From a virus: a stretch of DNA of 31,179 nt. The DNA lies in the IMG/VR virus record IMGVR_UViG_3300036852_000375, positions 1 through 31,179 of that record. One strand, given 5' to 3'. The position numbers and the translations under genes are program-made. Under the pieces are notes generated by a model. That model was not told where the DNA came from. It saw only the letters and a list, made by a program, of their open reading frames with translations, and made no database searches. This document shows positions 16,304 through 22,059 of the stretch, piece by piece; position 1 is the first letter of the stretch, and every line of letters starts with the position of its first letter.

Positions 16304-16548
16304 GGCCTGGGCTCGTTCCAGGTCTTGTTGAGCTCATCGGCGAGGTCCTGGGCGGTCTTCGCTGCCTCGGCCTGGATCCGCTTCCGCTCGGCCTTGAGCG
16401 CGGCACCTTCCGCCTTTTCCCGGGCGGTCCGCTCGGTGATGGCCGCGCTGATCTTCTCGAGCCGGGCGTTCGTTCCCCAGACCATCTCGTAGATGGCCTT
16501 GATGACGGACACCAGGACTCCAGCGGCGGCCAGCCCGGCCATCAGCAT
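16300..16548 (-). CDS. Membrane-anchored coiled-coil protein, candidate i-spanin
   Basis: The 82-aa protein has one N-terminal membrane segment (GLAAAGVLVSVIKAIYEMVW) and a long charged helix from about residue 28 to 75 rich in Glu, Lys and Ala, a likely coiled coil. This is the plan of inner-membrane spanins (Rz-like), which link to an outer-membrane lipoprotein and fuse the membranes at the end of lysis. The next gene overlaps by 4 nt and is a small lipoprotein, as expected. The same plan also fits other phage membrane proteins. Confidence 0.6.
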   Translation of the reverse strand: MLMAGLAAAGVLVSVIKAIYEMVWGTNARLEKISAAITERTAREKAEGAALKAERKRIQAEAAKTAQDLADELNKTWNEPRP

Positions 16549-16554
16549 GATGCG

Positions 16555-16980
16555 CTACCGGATCGGAACCGTGACGACGGTCGGACGGGGCGGCGCAGCG
16601 AAGCGCGGCATCTCACGACCCGCCGGCGGGGCCTGCACCACCGGGGCATCCGACCCCCTGGACCCCTTCACTGCGGCAAGCGCCCCGGCCATGTCCTGCT
16701 CGGCGAACTGGAGGCTCGCGGCACAGGCCGAGAGTGCGGTGGCCGGCACATCCGAGGCGCCGACCTTGTTGATGGCGCTGACCACGTCCATGACGGTCTT
16801 GGCCCCACCCACCGCGGGATCCCCGGCCACGGTCACGGCGGCATTCGAGAGTGCGAGCAGGCACCCGGCGTCGGCCAGGACCCGCTCAGCGGTGTTGCCC
16901 TTCCCTCCGACGAGGCCGGAGATGGAACACCCCGACACGATGACGGCGACGGTGACGATGGCGATGACGGCTTTACGCAT
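16555..16980 (-). CDS. Lipoprotein (141 aa)
   Basis: The N-terminus MRKAVIAIVTVAVIVSGCSI is a lipoprotein signal with lipobox VSGC, Cys18. The mature part is Ala/Val-rich with a helical core (LLALSNAAVTVAGD, then KTVMDVVSAINKVGA) and further Cys residues, ending in a Pro/Arg-rich tail. AAGGGA precedes the ATG at 16980. It is the first of three lipobox proteins in this cluster and follows the holin-like gene by 15 nt. No family is recognised. Confidence 0.7.
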   Translation of the reverse strand: MRKAVIAIVTVAVIVSGCSISGLVGGKGNTAERVLADAGCLLALSNAAVTVAGDPAVGGAKTVMDVVSAINKVGASDVPATALSACAASLQFAEQDMAGALAAVKGSRGSDAPVVQAPPAGREMPRFAAPPRPTVVTVPIR

Positions 16981-16995
16981 GATGGAAAGTCTCCC

Positions 16996-17190
16996 TTACC
17001 GGGGCTGCTTCCGCAGCGCCCGCAGCTGGTTGAGAAAGCCGAGAAATCCGGTCGCCCCGGCCAACATGAAGGCGGCCTTCGACGGAATGACCGGACCGCC
17101 GGTCCCCGCCATGTAGCCGAGCAGCGTTGACATCCCGGTATAGGCGCCGTCCACCAGCGCGTCGATCACGGTTCCGAGGATTCCGTCCAT
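16996..17190 (-). CDS. Small membrane protein, candidate holin
   Basis: The 64-aa protein has two moderately hydrophobic stretches, about residues 2-28 (ILGTVIDALVDGAYTGMSTL) and 40-56 (AFMLAGATGFLGFLNQL), and a basic C-terminus (RALRKQPR). AAGGAG lies 7 nt before the ATG at 17190. Two membrane segments and a basic tail are the plan of many class II holins, which make the membrane pores that start lysis. It lies between the zincin-like gene and the lipoprotein/spanin-like genes, which supports that reading but does not prove it. Confidence 0.55.
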   Translation of the reverse strand: MDGILGTVIDALVDGAYTGMSTLLGYMAGTGGPVIPSKAAFMLAGATGFLGFLNQLRALRKQPR

Positions 17191-17202
17191 GGTCCTTTCT
17201 CC

Positions 17203-17928
17203 TTACGCCGTCTCGAGTTGTTCGGTGGTGTCCCACTCCCGGAACATACGGCGGTAGCGCCGGGAGAGAATCTGCGGCCGGGCTGCGGTCTTGCCGCGCA
17301 CCGAGCCGAAGCGGCTGATCTGGCTCCAGACTCCCTCGAGATCCTGATAGGCGAGGTAGCCGCCTGGGGCCAAGGCCGGAAGCGGATCCTGAAGGACTCC
17401 ACGGGAATCGTAGGGGCCCTGCTCGGCGCGGTCGAAGTAGGCGGGCAGGCAGTAGCCCGAGACCAAGACCGGCTGACCGGTGGGCATCGTCTGTACCTTC
17501 CCGCAGAGGTCCGCCTCGACCGGGTCCGCCACCTCGACGCTGTACCGGCGCGGGCCGAACTCCACTACCCGCTCGAGGAAGGGGTCCACCAGCATCTCCC
17601 AGATCTCGTGGCTGAGGGTCGCCGAGACCGAGGTCTTGGCCAGAAGGTCAGTCTCCGTGAAGGTGTAGCCGATCGGCGCTCCGCTGGCGGCGACCTCGTG
17701 GTAGCCCAGATACGAAGCCTGCCGCGGGGTGTTGGCGATCACCTGCATCCACATCCCCTCCGGCCGGAGCCGGGTGCCGACATCCTTGGGCACGAAGCCG
17801 AGCGCACAGGGCTCGAGGCCCCAGGCCAGACAGAACTCGGCCATGTTCGCCTGGATGGCGGCGACCCAGTGCCGGACCTCGGCATCGGTCACCCAGTCGG
17901 AGACGTTGATGACGGCGATCGAGCGCAT
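17203..17928 (-). CDS. Zincin-like protein with SHExxE...DP motif
   Basis: The 241-aa protein has SATLSHEIWEMLVDP at residues 102-116 and then VEVADPVEADLCG at 131-143. A SHELAE...DP plus later EIxD pattern occurs, from memory, in EXORDIUM-like and other bacterial proteins that look like variant zinc peptidases; here HExxE replaces the usual HExxH, with Glu111, Asp115 or Asp135 as possible third ligands. The rest has no recognised domain and no signal peptide. It starts at ATG 17928 in a TGATG overlap and precedes the holin-like gene by 12 nt, so a cell-wall role should be considered. Catalysis and substrate are not shown. Confidence 0.6.
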   Translation of the reverse strand: MRSIAVINVSDWVTDAEVRHWVAAIQANMAEFCLAWGLEPCALGFVPKDVGTRLRPEGMWMQVIANTPRQASYLGYHEVAASGAPIGYTFTETDLLAKTSVSATLSHEIWEMLVDPFLERVVEFGPRRYSVEVADPVEADLCGKVQTMPTGQPVLVSGYCLPAYFDRAEQGPYDSRGVLQDPLPALAPGGYLAYQDLEGVWSQISRFGSVRGKTAARPQILSRRYRRMFREWDTTEQLETA

Positions 17929-18038
17929 CAGCGGCGGGCGATCAGGAGGACAAGGAAGGTCCCACAGAAGGCGAGGGCGGCGAGCGCAGCGAGCGCTTCG
18001 GCGGCAAGCTCGGCGACGTTGAAGGCGCCGTCAGTCAT
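17928..18038 (-). CDS. Single-pass membrane miniprotein (36 aa)
   Basis: The frame starts with ATG 18038 and ends in TGATG shared with the zincin-like gene. After a short polar head the sequence is an Ala/Leu-rich helix (AEALAALAALAFCGTFLVLL) ending in Ala-Arg-Arg, a good membrane span with a positive end. Such proteins are often holins, antiholins or regulators of lysis; the sequence does not decide. Confidence 0.55.
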   Translation of the reverse strand: MTDGAFNVAELAAEALAALAALAFCGTFLVLLIARR

Positions 18039-18048
18039 GGGGGGTGGA

Positions 18049-18228
18049 TCAGTCGCCGTAGAAGGACTGGAGGGCCCCGGAGTCGCCCTTGGACATCTTC
18101 CCCTTCTTCGGCTTCATGGGCGGCATGGGCTTCTTGCCCTTCATGGGCATCTTGCTCTTCATGCCCTTCATGGGCTTGGCCTTGGCCATCATCGCGGCGA
18201 ACTTGTCGGCTCCGGCGATTCCCTTCAT
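18049..18228 (-). CDS. Met/Lys/Pro-rich basic miniprotein
   Basis: ATG 18228 follows GGGGAGG at good spacing, giving 59 aa; the longer open frame above has no such signal. Residues about 15-46 are almost only Met, Lys, Pro and Gly in short repeats (PMKGMKSKMPMKGKKPMPPM). The repeated KGK/PMK units are strongly positive and without hydrophobic core, so it is probably disordered and may bind nucleic acid or anionic lipid. The C-terminus is SGALQSFYGD. No family is recognised with confidence. Confidence 0.6.
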   Translation of the reverse strand: MKGIAGADKFAAMMAKAKPMKGMKSKMPMKGKKPMPPMKPKKGKMSKGDSGALQSFYGD

Positions 18229-18338
18229 CTCGGCCTCCCCTTTGTAAGGGAGCGGCGGCCAGAAGGTCGGGTCTCCTGACCGCCACTCCCACGCATATTG
18301 GGCCGCCACTGTGGGCGGGGTACTACGCCGAGACCCAC

Positions 18339-18353
18339 ACTACTGGAAGTAGT
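18339..18353. repeat. Palindrome ACTAC-TGGAA-GTAGT in an intergenic gap
   Basis: A perfect 5-bp inverted repeat lies in the 144-bp gap between the small membrane gene ending at 18373 and the Met/Lys/Pro-rich gene. The gap is the largest break in this part of the minus-strand chain and could hold a promoter for the lysis cluster. No clear -35/-10 pair was found; the palindrome could be an operator or simply chance. Confidence 0.3.
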
Positions 18354-18372
18354 CGGAGAGACCAGCGATTTT

Positions 18373-18573
18373 TTACGCGAGGATCGTCAGAAGCCAGCCG
18401 ATGAAGCCGGCGAAGGCGCCCAGTCCACCGCAGGCGAGGTCGAGCAGCTTCCAGCATCCCAGTGCCGCGAAGAGCATGAAGACCCGGCCGAGCCATCGCT
18501 CGAGCTCCTCTTCCCGGGCGACCCAGTCGTGGTCCTGGTCGTGGTTGGCGCGGATGTTGTCGTCGTCGTGCAT
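18373..18573 (-). CDS. Small membrane protein (66 aa)
   Basis: The protein starts at ATG 18573 in a TGATG overlap. A polar, Asp/His-rich head (MHDDDNIRANHDQDHDW) is followed by a charged helix and a hydrophobic C-terminal half with Gly (FMLFAALGCWKLLDLACGGL, then FAGFIGWLLTILA). This gives one or two membrane segments. The Asp/His-rich head might bind metal. No family is recognised. Confidence 0.6.
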   Translation of the reverse strand: MHDDDNIRANHDQDHDWVAREEELERWLGRVFMLFAALGCWKLLDLACGGLGAFAGFIGWLLTILA

Positions 18574-18749
18574 CAGGCGACCCACTCGAGCGCGATCTTG
18601 CGGAGCCGGAGCCGGCCGATCCGGTACTCGGTCGAGGTCTTCGCCTGGAGGTTGCTGGACCCGTCGAGGTCCCGAAGGTCCTTCAGGGCCACCTCGAGCT
18701 CGGCCTCGACCTCCTGGATCGTCTTCAGGTCCTTGACCTTGGTCCTCAT
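18573..18749 (-). CDS. Small charged helical protein
   Basis: A 58-aa frame runs from ATG 18749 (ATGA overlap with the metallopeptidase-like gene) to TGA in a TGATG overlap with the next gene. The N-terminal 30 residues form a Leu/Glu/Lys helix (IQEVEAELEVALKDLRDLDG) that may dimerise as a coiled coil; the C-terminal part is a basic helix (RIGRLRLRKIALEW). Coupling on both ends supports a real gene of unknown role. Confidence 0.6.
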   Translation of the reverse strand: MRTKVKDLKTIQEVEAELEVALKDLRDLDGSSNLQAKTSTEYRIGRLRLRKIALEWVA

Positions 18750-19264
18750 CGGAGCGCCTTCTTCAGCCAGGCTGGCGGCACGCGGGCGTAGAACCTGGTC
18801 CAGAACTGGGCGACCAGGCCGCCCAGGACGTGTAGGACGGCCTCCTCGTTATCGGTCGCGCCGGCCCGAGCGGTCCCCTCGTAGAGATCACAGGACGGGA
18901 CCTTCATCCAGGTCTCGGCCCACCGGAGGGTGGCGTGCCCCATCTCGTGGGCGACGATCCCGGCGCCGAGCGACTGCCGGTAGAACAGGATGTGCCCGAT
19001 ACAGTGGGCCCGCCAGCCCCGGCTCGGCGGCCGCTTGCCCTTCCAGGTGATGATCTGCCAGGTACAGGTGACCGCCCGGAAGTCCTCGCGGGCCTGCTCC
19101 CCGGTCCGCCCCTGGATCTTGTTCTGCTCCCGCCAGAAGATCAGCATGGCCTGCCGGCTCTCGAATACGAAGACCTTCCAGAACCACGGACGCTTCCGGG
19201 TCCGGTCCGGCCAGACGTTGAAGGTAACCACCTCGGTCCGGGCGCTACCGGCCCGGCGGTTCAC
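18746..19264 (-). CDS. HExxH zincin metallopeptidase-like protein
   Basis: The 172-aa protein starts with GTG 19264, overlapping the upstream stop as GTGA. It has a classic zinc-binding AGIVAHEMGHATLRW at residues 101-115 (His106, Glu107, His110) and a downstream Asn-Glu-Glu (140-141) that could provide the third ligand. In this fold the two His and a third residue hold zinc and the Glu activates water for peptide-bond cleavage. The N-terminal region has many Trp and basic residues. There is no export signal, so it should act in the cytoplasm, or in the wall after holin release. The substrate is unknown. Confidence 0.7.
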   Translation of the reverse strand: MNRRAGSARTEVVTFNVWPDRTRKRPWFWKVFVFESRQAMLIFWREQNKIQGRTGEQAREDFRAVTCTWQIITWKGKRPPSRGWRAHCIGHILFYRQSLGAGIVAHEMGHATLRWAETWMKVPSCDLYEGTARAGATDNEEAVLHVLGGLVAQFWTRFYARVPPAWLKKALR

Positions 19265-19419
19265 GGTGTGACTAGGGCGCAGGCCGCCCGGAAGAGGGTG
19301 ACGCGGCCCCACACGTGCTCGACCAGGAGTGGCGCGACGATCGGGATCAATCCAAACCAGAAGATGATCCAGGTCGGCTTCACCACTATCGGTCGGTTCC
19401 AGCCGCGGGCGACTTTCAT
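19261..19419 (-). CDS. Small membrane protein (52 aa)
   Basis: ATG 19419 gives a protein with a basic head (MKVARGWNRP) and a strong membrane segment (WIIFWFGLIPIVAPLLVEHV). The longer frame above it looks non-coding. Its stop overlaps the metallopeptidase start as GTGA, so the two are coupled. No family is recognised. Confidence 0.55.
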   Translation of the reverse strand: MKVARGWNRPIVVKPTWIIFWFGLIPIVAPLLVEHVWGRVTLFRAACALVTP

Positions 19420-19435
19420 GGAGCGCCCCGTCGGT

Positions 19436-19636
19436 TCACGGAATCCTCCGGCGCACCGGGGCGGGCCCGTCCGGCCAGCTGACGATCGAGTTGCCCGGGC
19501 CCTCGAGGTAGGGCGCCTCGCCCGGGACCGCGAACCGCTGATGCAGGCTCCCCTCCCCGATCGGATGGCCGAGCGGGCGCTCACACTGAAGGCCCTTCCC
19601 GTCCACCGCTGGGCACTGGGCGTCCTGGGGGTTCAT
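19436..19636 (-). CDS. Small Cys/His protein, probable zinc knuckle
   Basis: The 66-aa protein starts at ATG 19636 (ATGA overlap). It carries C-x9-C then GHPIGEGSLH, the C...C...GH..H spacing that recurs in small phage proteins and probably binds one zinc. The remainder is Pro/Gly-rich with an SWPDGPAPVRRR tail. Function unknown. Confidence 0.6.
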   Translation of the reverse strand: MNPQDAQCPAVDGKGLQCERPLGHPIGEGSLHQRFAVPGEAPYLEGPGNSIVSWPDGPAPVRRRIP

Positions 19637-19818
19637 CCCTTGACCCAGACCCGCCCGCACGCGCACTCGTGGTCGGTGGTGTGGAGGATCGTCTTCCTAC
19701 AGCGGTGGGTCACCAGGGCTAGGCGGTGCCCCCGGAGGTTGACCTCGACCGGCTCCTGCCAGCCGTTGTAGCAGACCACCGGCTCGGCGTCGGCGCTCCC
19801 GCCCGCCTCCTCTACCAT
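19633..19818 (-). CDS. Small Cys-rich protein whose start lies in a palindrome
   Basis: ATG 19818 gives 61 aa; a TTG at 19842 would add eight residues. The ATG lies at the centre of an 18-bp perfect palindrome, so the mRNA could fold with the start codon in a four-base loop between seven-base arms. The protein has VEVNLRGHRLALVTHRCRK and a C-terminal HECACG, suggesting a metal site. It is coupled to the next gene by ATGA. Family unknown. Confidence 0.55.
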   Translation of the reverse strand: MVEEAGGSADAEPVVCYNGWQEPVEVNLRGHRLALVTHRCRKTILHTTDHECACGRVWVKG

Positions 19819-19826
19819 GGTAGAGG
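19809..19826. repeat. Palindrome CCTCTACCATGGTAGAGG, copy 1
   Basis: This is the longest of three copies of the palindrome, 18 bp and perfect. It covers the likely start codon of the downstream small gene. The other copies are at 22773-22786 and 26415-26430. Confidence 0.8.
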
Positions 19827-19843
19827 CTGGCCGCTGGTCCAAC

Positions 19844-20332
19844 CTACGCCACCGTGGTCCCTGGCAGGCCCAGCTGGAGTGACTGGGCGGCCTTGGCGAA
19901 GTAGTACCGGCTCGAATCCCACGCGCCGTGCCGCTCGAGGATCTCGGTGAACTCCTCGACGTCGTGGCCGCGCATCTTCATGTTGCCCTTGTCGTCCGGG
20001 CCCAGGAAGTGACAGAGCTCGTGGTCGATGACCGCCTCCTTGGTCTTGGCGTCCATCGGCTTGAACTCGTCGAGGCCCACCACGATCAGGTAGTCGATCT
20101 GCTCGCCGTGGTGGCGGAGCGCGGCCTTCAGGATCGGCGTGGCCTTCATCGCCTTCGCCACGTTGATCTTCCCGCGGCTCTTCGCGGCCTCCGGCTTCGA
20201 GAAGACCAGGATGGCCAGCCCCTCGAGGTGCTTGTGGTAGGCCGGCCGTAGCTTGGCGGCGAGCTCCTCACCCTCCGGGAACCGCTCCCAGAGGGCCGGG
20301 TTGTCCTTCTTCGCGCCGCCCTTCTTGCCCAT
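19844..20332 (-). CDS. Phage metallopeptidase-like protein (HELCH)
   Basis: The 162-aa protein has the zinc motif VIDHELCHFL at residues 101-110 (His104, Glu105, His108) and a downstream RGHDVEEFTEILERHGAW (His123) that fits a third ligand. This layout matches the putative phage metallopeptidase family PF18894 as I know it. The N-terminal part is basic (MGKKGGAKK) with KLRPAYHKHL and a central basic strand-helix. Members are widespread in phages but their substrates are not established. The start is a TGATG overlap with the preceding gene. Confidence 0.75.
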   Translation of the reverse strand: MGKKGGAKKDNPALWERFPEGEELAAKLRPAYHKHLEGLAILVFSKPEAAKSRGKINVAKAMKATPILKAALRHHGEQIDYLIVVGLDEFKPMDAKTKEAVIDHELCHFLGPDDKGNMKMRGHDVEEFTEILERHGAWDSSRYYFAKAAQSLQLGLPGTTVA

Positions 20333-20562
20333 CAGCCGCCCTGCGCGACTTGGCCGGGGTTCTGGCCCGTGACGATGAGGCCGGCTTCCGCCGGCGTGAT
20401 CTTCCGGTAGGCCCGCTCGAAGGTCTCCTTCGGGGACCAGCTGGTGTAGCCGTCCTCGTAGACCACCTTGTAGCCGTCGCGGCCCGGGCCCCGGAGGTCG
20501 CCCTCTTTGAACTCCTGCGCCGGTCCGGCCAGCACGATCTTGGTCCCGATGTAGCGGTCCAT
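20332..20562 (-). CDS. Small conserved phage protein (YEDGYTSWSPKETFE)
   Basis: The 76-aa protein starts at ATG 20562; the upstream extension of the frame looks non-coding. Motifs DRYIGTKIVLA near the N-terminus and GYKVVYEDGYTSWSPKETFE plus AYR in the middle resemble a small conserved phage protein family that I recognise by pattern but cannot name. It is a compact beta-rich protein of unknown function. It overlaps the metallopeptidase start as TGATG. Confidence 0.75.
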   Translation of the reverse strand: MDRYIGTKIVLAGPAQEFKEGDLRGPGRDGYKVVYEDGYTSWSPKETFERAYRKITPAEAGLIVTGQNPGQVAQGG

Positions 20563-20564
20563 GG

Positions 20565-21269
20565 TCAGTCTCCGTGGGTCTCGTGGGTTTGAGGGATGTC
20601 GGTGGGGATCAGGCGCTTGATGAGGTAGCGACCGCACTGGCACATCTTGTGGCCGGCGGTGACGACGGTGATGCACGCGGCCTCGATCCTGGAGCGGACG
20701 GCGCCGGGCATGTAGACGACGGTGTTCTCGCCCGGGCCGTGGGCCAGCACGCTGCCGGCGGCCTGGATCAGGACGGTGTCGTGAGTGGTGCGTTGGGGAG
20801 GAGTTGAACCTCCATGGGGGGTTACCCCAACGGATTTACAGTCCGCTGCCCTGAGCCGATTCGGGTCATCCAACGCCCGTTCCTTCCGCTTCTCCTCAAG
20901 CCAGGCGGCGGCCATGCTCGGTGACGAGACGTGGAGCAGGCCCTTGAGCTCGTCGCGCTCGCGGTTCACCAGGCGCAGCTGCGCCACCGTCCGGACGTGC
21001 GCCTTCTGGAGGGCGTCGAGCTCGAGGCCCTGGGCCAGCGCCTTCCGCGTGGCCTTGGCCGTGGTGCCCTTCAGGGCCCGTATGTCGTTGTCCCACTTCT
21101 CGCGCAGAACCCGGACGAACTCGGCCCCGTTCGGCTTGCCCAGTTCCTCCCAGTTGATGAGGCAGAGTCCCTTGAGGAGGTCGAGGTAGGCGCGGGCCGC
21201 AGCGAGCGTGGAGTTGACGCGATGAGTGAGGCCCAACCGAAGGGTCTCCCGGGGATCCCGGGGCAGCAT
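20565..21269 (-). CDS. Hypothetical protein; open frame runs through a tRNA gene
   Basis: ATG 21269 is coupled by TGATG to the preceding gene. Residues 1-130 form a helical protein (VNSTLAAARAYLDLLKGL, then a long charged coil ending in WLEEKRKERALDD). The frame then passes straight through the tRNA-Tyr (20786-20876) and continues for 74 residues that also look coding (AACITVVTAGHKMCQCGRYL with CxC). Either this is one gene with a tRNA inside it, or two genes whose boundary is the tRNA, with no stop before it. Residues 131-160 are only tRNA sequence read as protein. Confidence 0.5.
   Translation of the reverse strand: MLPRDPRETLRLGLTHRVNSTLAAARAYLDLLKGLCLINWEELGKPNGAEFVRVLREKWDNDIRALKGTTAKATRKALAQGLELDALQKAHVRTVAQLRLVNRERDELKGLLHVSSPSMAAAWLEEKRKERALDDPNRLRAADCKSVGVTPHGGSTPPQRTTHDTVLIQAAGSVLAHGPGENTVVYMPGAVRSRIEAACITVVTAGHKMCQCGRYLIKRLIPTDIPQTHETHGD
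20786..20876 (-). tRNA. tRNA-Tyr (anticodon GTA)
   Basis: On the minus strand the acceptor GCGTTGG pairs with CCAACGC, followed by discriminator A and an encoded CCA. The D arm is CCC...GGG; the anticodon arm is GCGGA-CTGTAAA-TCCGT with GTA; a long class II variable arm (GGGG-TAA-CCCC) follows, and the T arm is GGAGG-TTCAACT-CCTCC. All arms are intact, so it should be functional. It would read TAC/TAT codons. It lies on the same strand as, and inside, a 234-codon open frame. Confidence 0.95.
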
Positions 21270-21466
21270 CAGACCCGGCGGGCCTGCCCGGTCAGCTTCT
21301 TCGGCTTCCCCTTGGGGGCGTACTCGCCCCTGCCCTGCTCGGCCGCCCGCTTCTCGGACAGCATCACGGCGACCGCTTGCTTCTTCGACGTGATCTTCTT
21401 GCCGGTCTTGCTGCCGGAGTGGAGTTTGCCTGCGCGGAACTTCCGCATGACATCAGTCCACGGCAT
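21269..21466 (-). CDS. DUF6496-like small basic protein
   Basis: The 65-aa protein starts at ATG 21466 after GGGAGGTGGG. It has the pattern VMRKFRAGKLHSGSKTGKKI followed by KKQAVAVMLSEKR, which matches small phage proteins of the DUF6496 type (VMxEFKxGxLxSGSGKKV...KQAIAIALSEA) from memory. It is very basic and may bind DNA. Function is unknown. It is followed by a TGATG overlap. Confidence 0.75.
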   Translation of the reverse strand: MPWTDVMRKFRAGKLHSGSKTGKKITSKKQAVAVMLSEKRAAEQGRGEYAPKGKPKKLTGQARRV

Positions 21467-21815
21467 GTTCCCACCTCCCGAGAACCTCTCGGATCTTCGC
21501 CTGCCGGCGGTTGCCCATGTGTGGGTAGAGAACGAGCATCGCGGCCAGCGATCTTGACCCGTCCATCGCAATGCCGTACAACCCCAGCTTGCCGTGGCCA
21601 GCTGGGCGAGTTGGCCCCGTGCATCTAGTGCCCAGGTTCCTGGCTAGGCGCTCCATCACGTCGCGGTCCGTGGTTCGGCATCGAATTGACGGTCTGGTGT
21701 GTCCACCGCTATCGACTCGCACCGAGAAGCACCCTTCGCCTTCCAGTAGCCCGGCGACCCACTGGTCTTCTGGTATCGCTACCGGCCTCGTGTCTGGACG
21801 ATTGCCAAGCCGCAC
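21453..21815 (-). CDS. LAGLIDADG homing endonuclease-like protein
   Basis: The 120-aa protein contains WVAGLLEGEGCFSVRVDSG at about residues 19-37, a single LAGLIDADG motif with the catalytic acidic residue at its end. Single-motif members dimerise and cut long, near-unique DNA sites to spread their own gene. There is no intron or intein around it, so it is free-standing. It starts with GTG one base after the previous stop and overlaps the next gene by 14 nt. At 120 aa it is short for the family, so it could be reduced or repurposed. Confidence 0.75.
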   Translation of the reverse strand: MRLGNRPDTRPVAIPEDQWVAGLLEGEGCFSVRVDSGGHTRPSIRCRTTDRDVMERLARNLGTRCTGPTRPAGHGKLGLYGIAMDGSRSLAAMLVLYPHMGNRRQAKIREVLGRWEHAVD

Positions 21816-21816
21816 G

Positions 21817-22017
21817 CTACTCCACCTCGACTCGGATGTCGCCGATGCTGACCAGGTCGGCGAAGACGGCGCTGCCGATCTGGGAGCGCAGCTGGTCGGC
21901 GTCGTAGCGGCCGGGCCAGAAGCCGACGGCCGGCGCCGTGCGCCCGCGCAGCACGGAGAGTTCCCGGTTCAGGACCGCGACCGCGCCAGCGCCCGGACCC
22001 TCGCCTGCCTGTCCCAT
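21817..22017 (-). CDS. Small hypothetical protein, first gene of an operon
   Basis: The 66-aa protein starts at ATG 22017, exactly 7 nt after a TAGGAT -10 box, so its message is probably leaderless. The sequence is Gly/Ala-rich at the N-terminus and ends in a helix and a strand (YDADQLRSQIGSAVF, then IGDIRVEVE). No family is recognised. It leads the operon that contains the homing endonuclease. Confidence 0.65.
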   Translation of the reverse strand: MGQAGEGPGAGAVAVLNRELSVLRGRTAPAVGFWPGRYDADQLRSQIGSAVFADLVSIGDIRVEVE

Positions 22018-22024
22018 GGCGCCG

Positions 22025-22054
22025 ATCCTACGCGGTTGATAGACACCGTGTCAA
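22025..22054 (-). promoter_or_regulatory. Promoter with TTGAC-N5-GTCAA-type operator
   Basis: -35 TTGACA (22054-22049), an 18-nt spacer, and -10 TAGGAT (22030-22025) lie before ATG 22017, with a 7-nt gap. The palindrome 22040-22054 has one mismatch (TAGAC-ACCGT-GTCAA) and a perfect GACAC-C-GTGTC core inside. Confidence 0.7.
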
Positions 22055-22059
22055 TCCTT

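Noticed and set aside
15651-16406. A 251-residue version of the lipoprotein
   Set aside because: The upstream part is read-through of two other genes; the lipoprotein signal starts at ATG 16043.
19900-19930. GGATTCGAGCC resembling a tRNA T arm
   Set aside because: It lies in the coding frame of the metallopeptidase-like gene and has no matching acceptor or anticodon stem.
21269-21816. Intron or intein around the LAGLIDADG gene
   Set aside because: The flanking genes are complete and unrelated, and no split gene or splice-junction motifs are visible.
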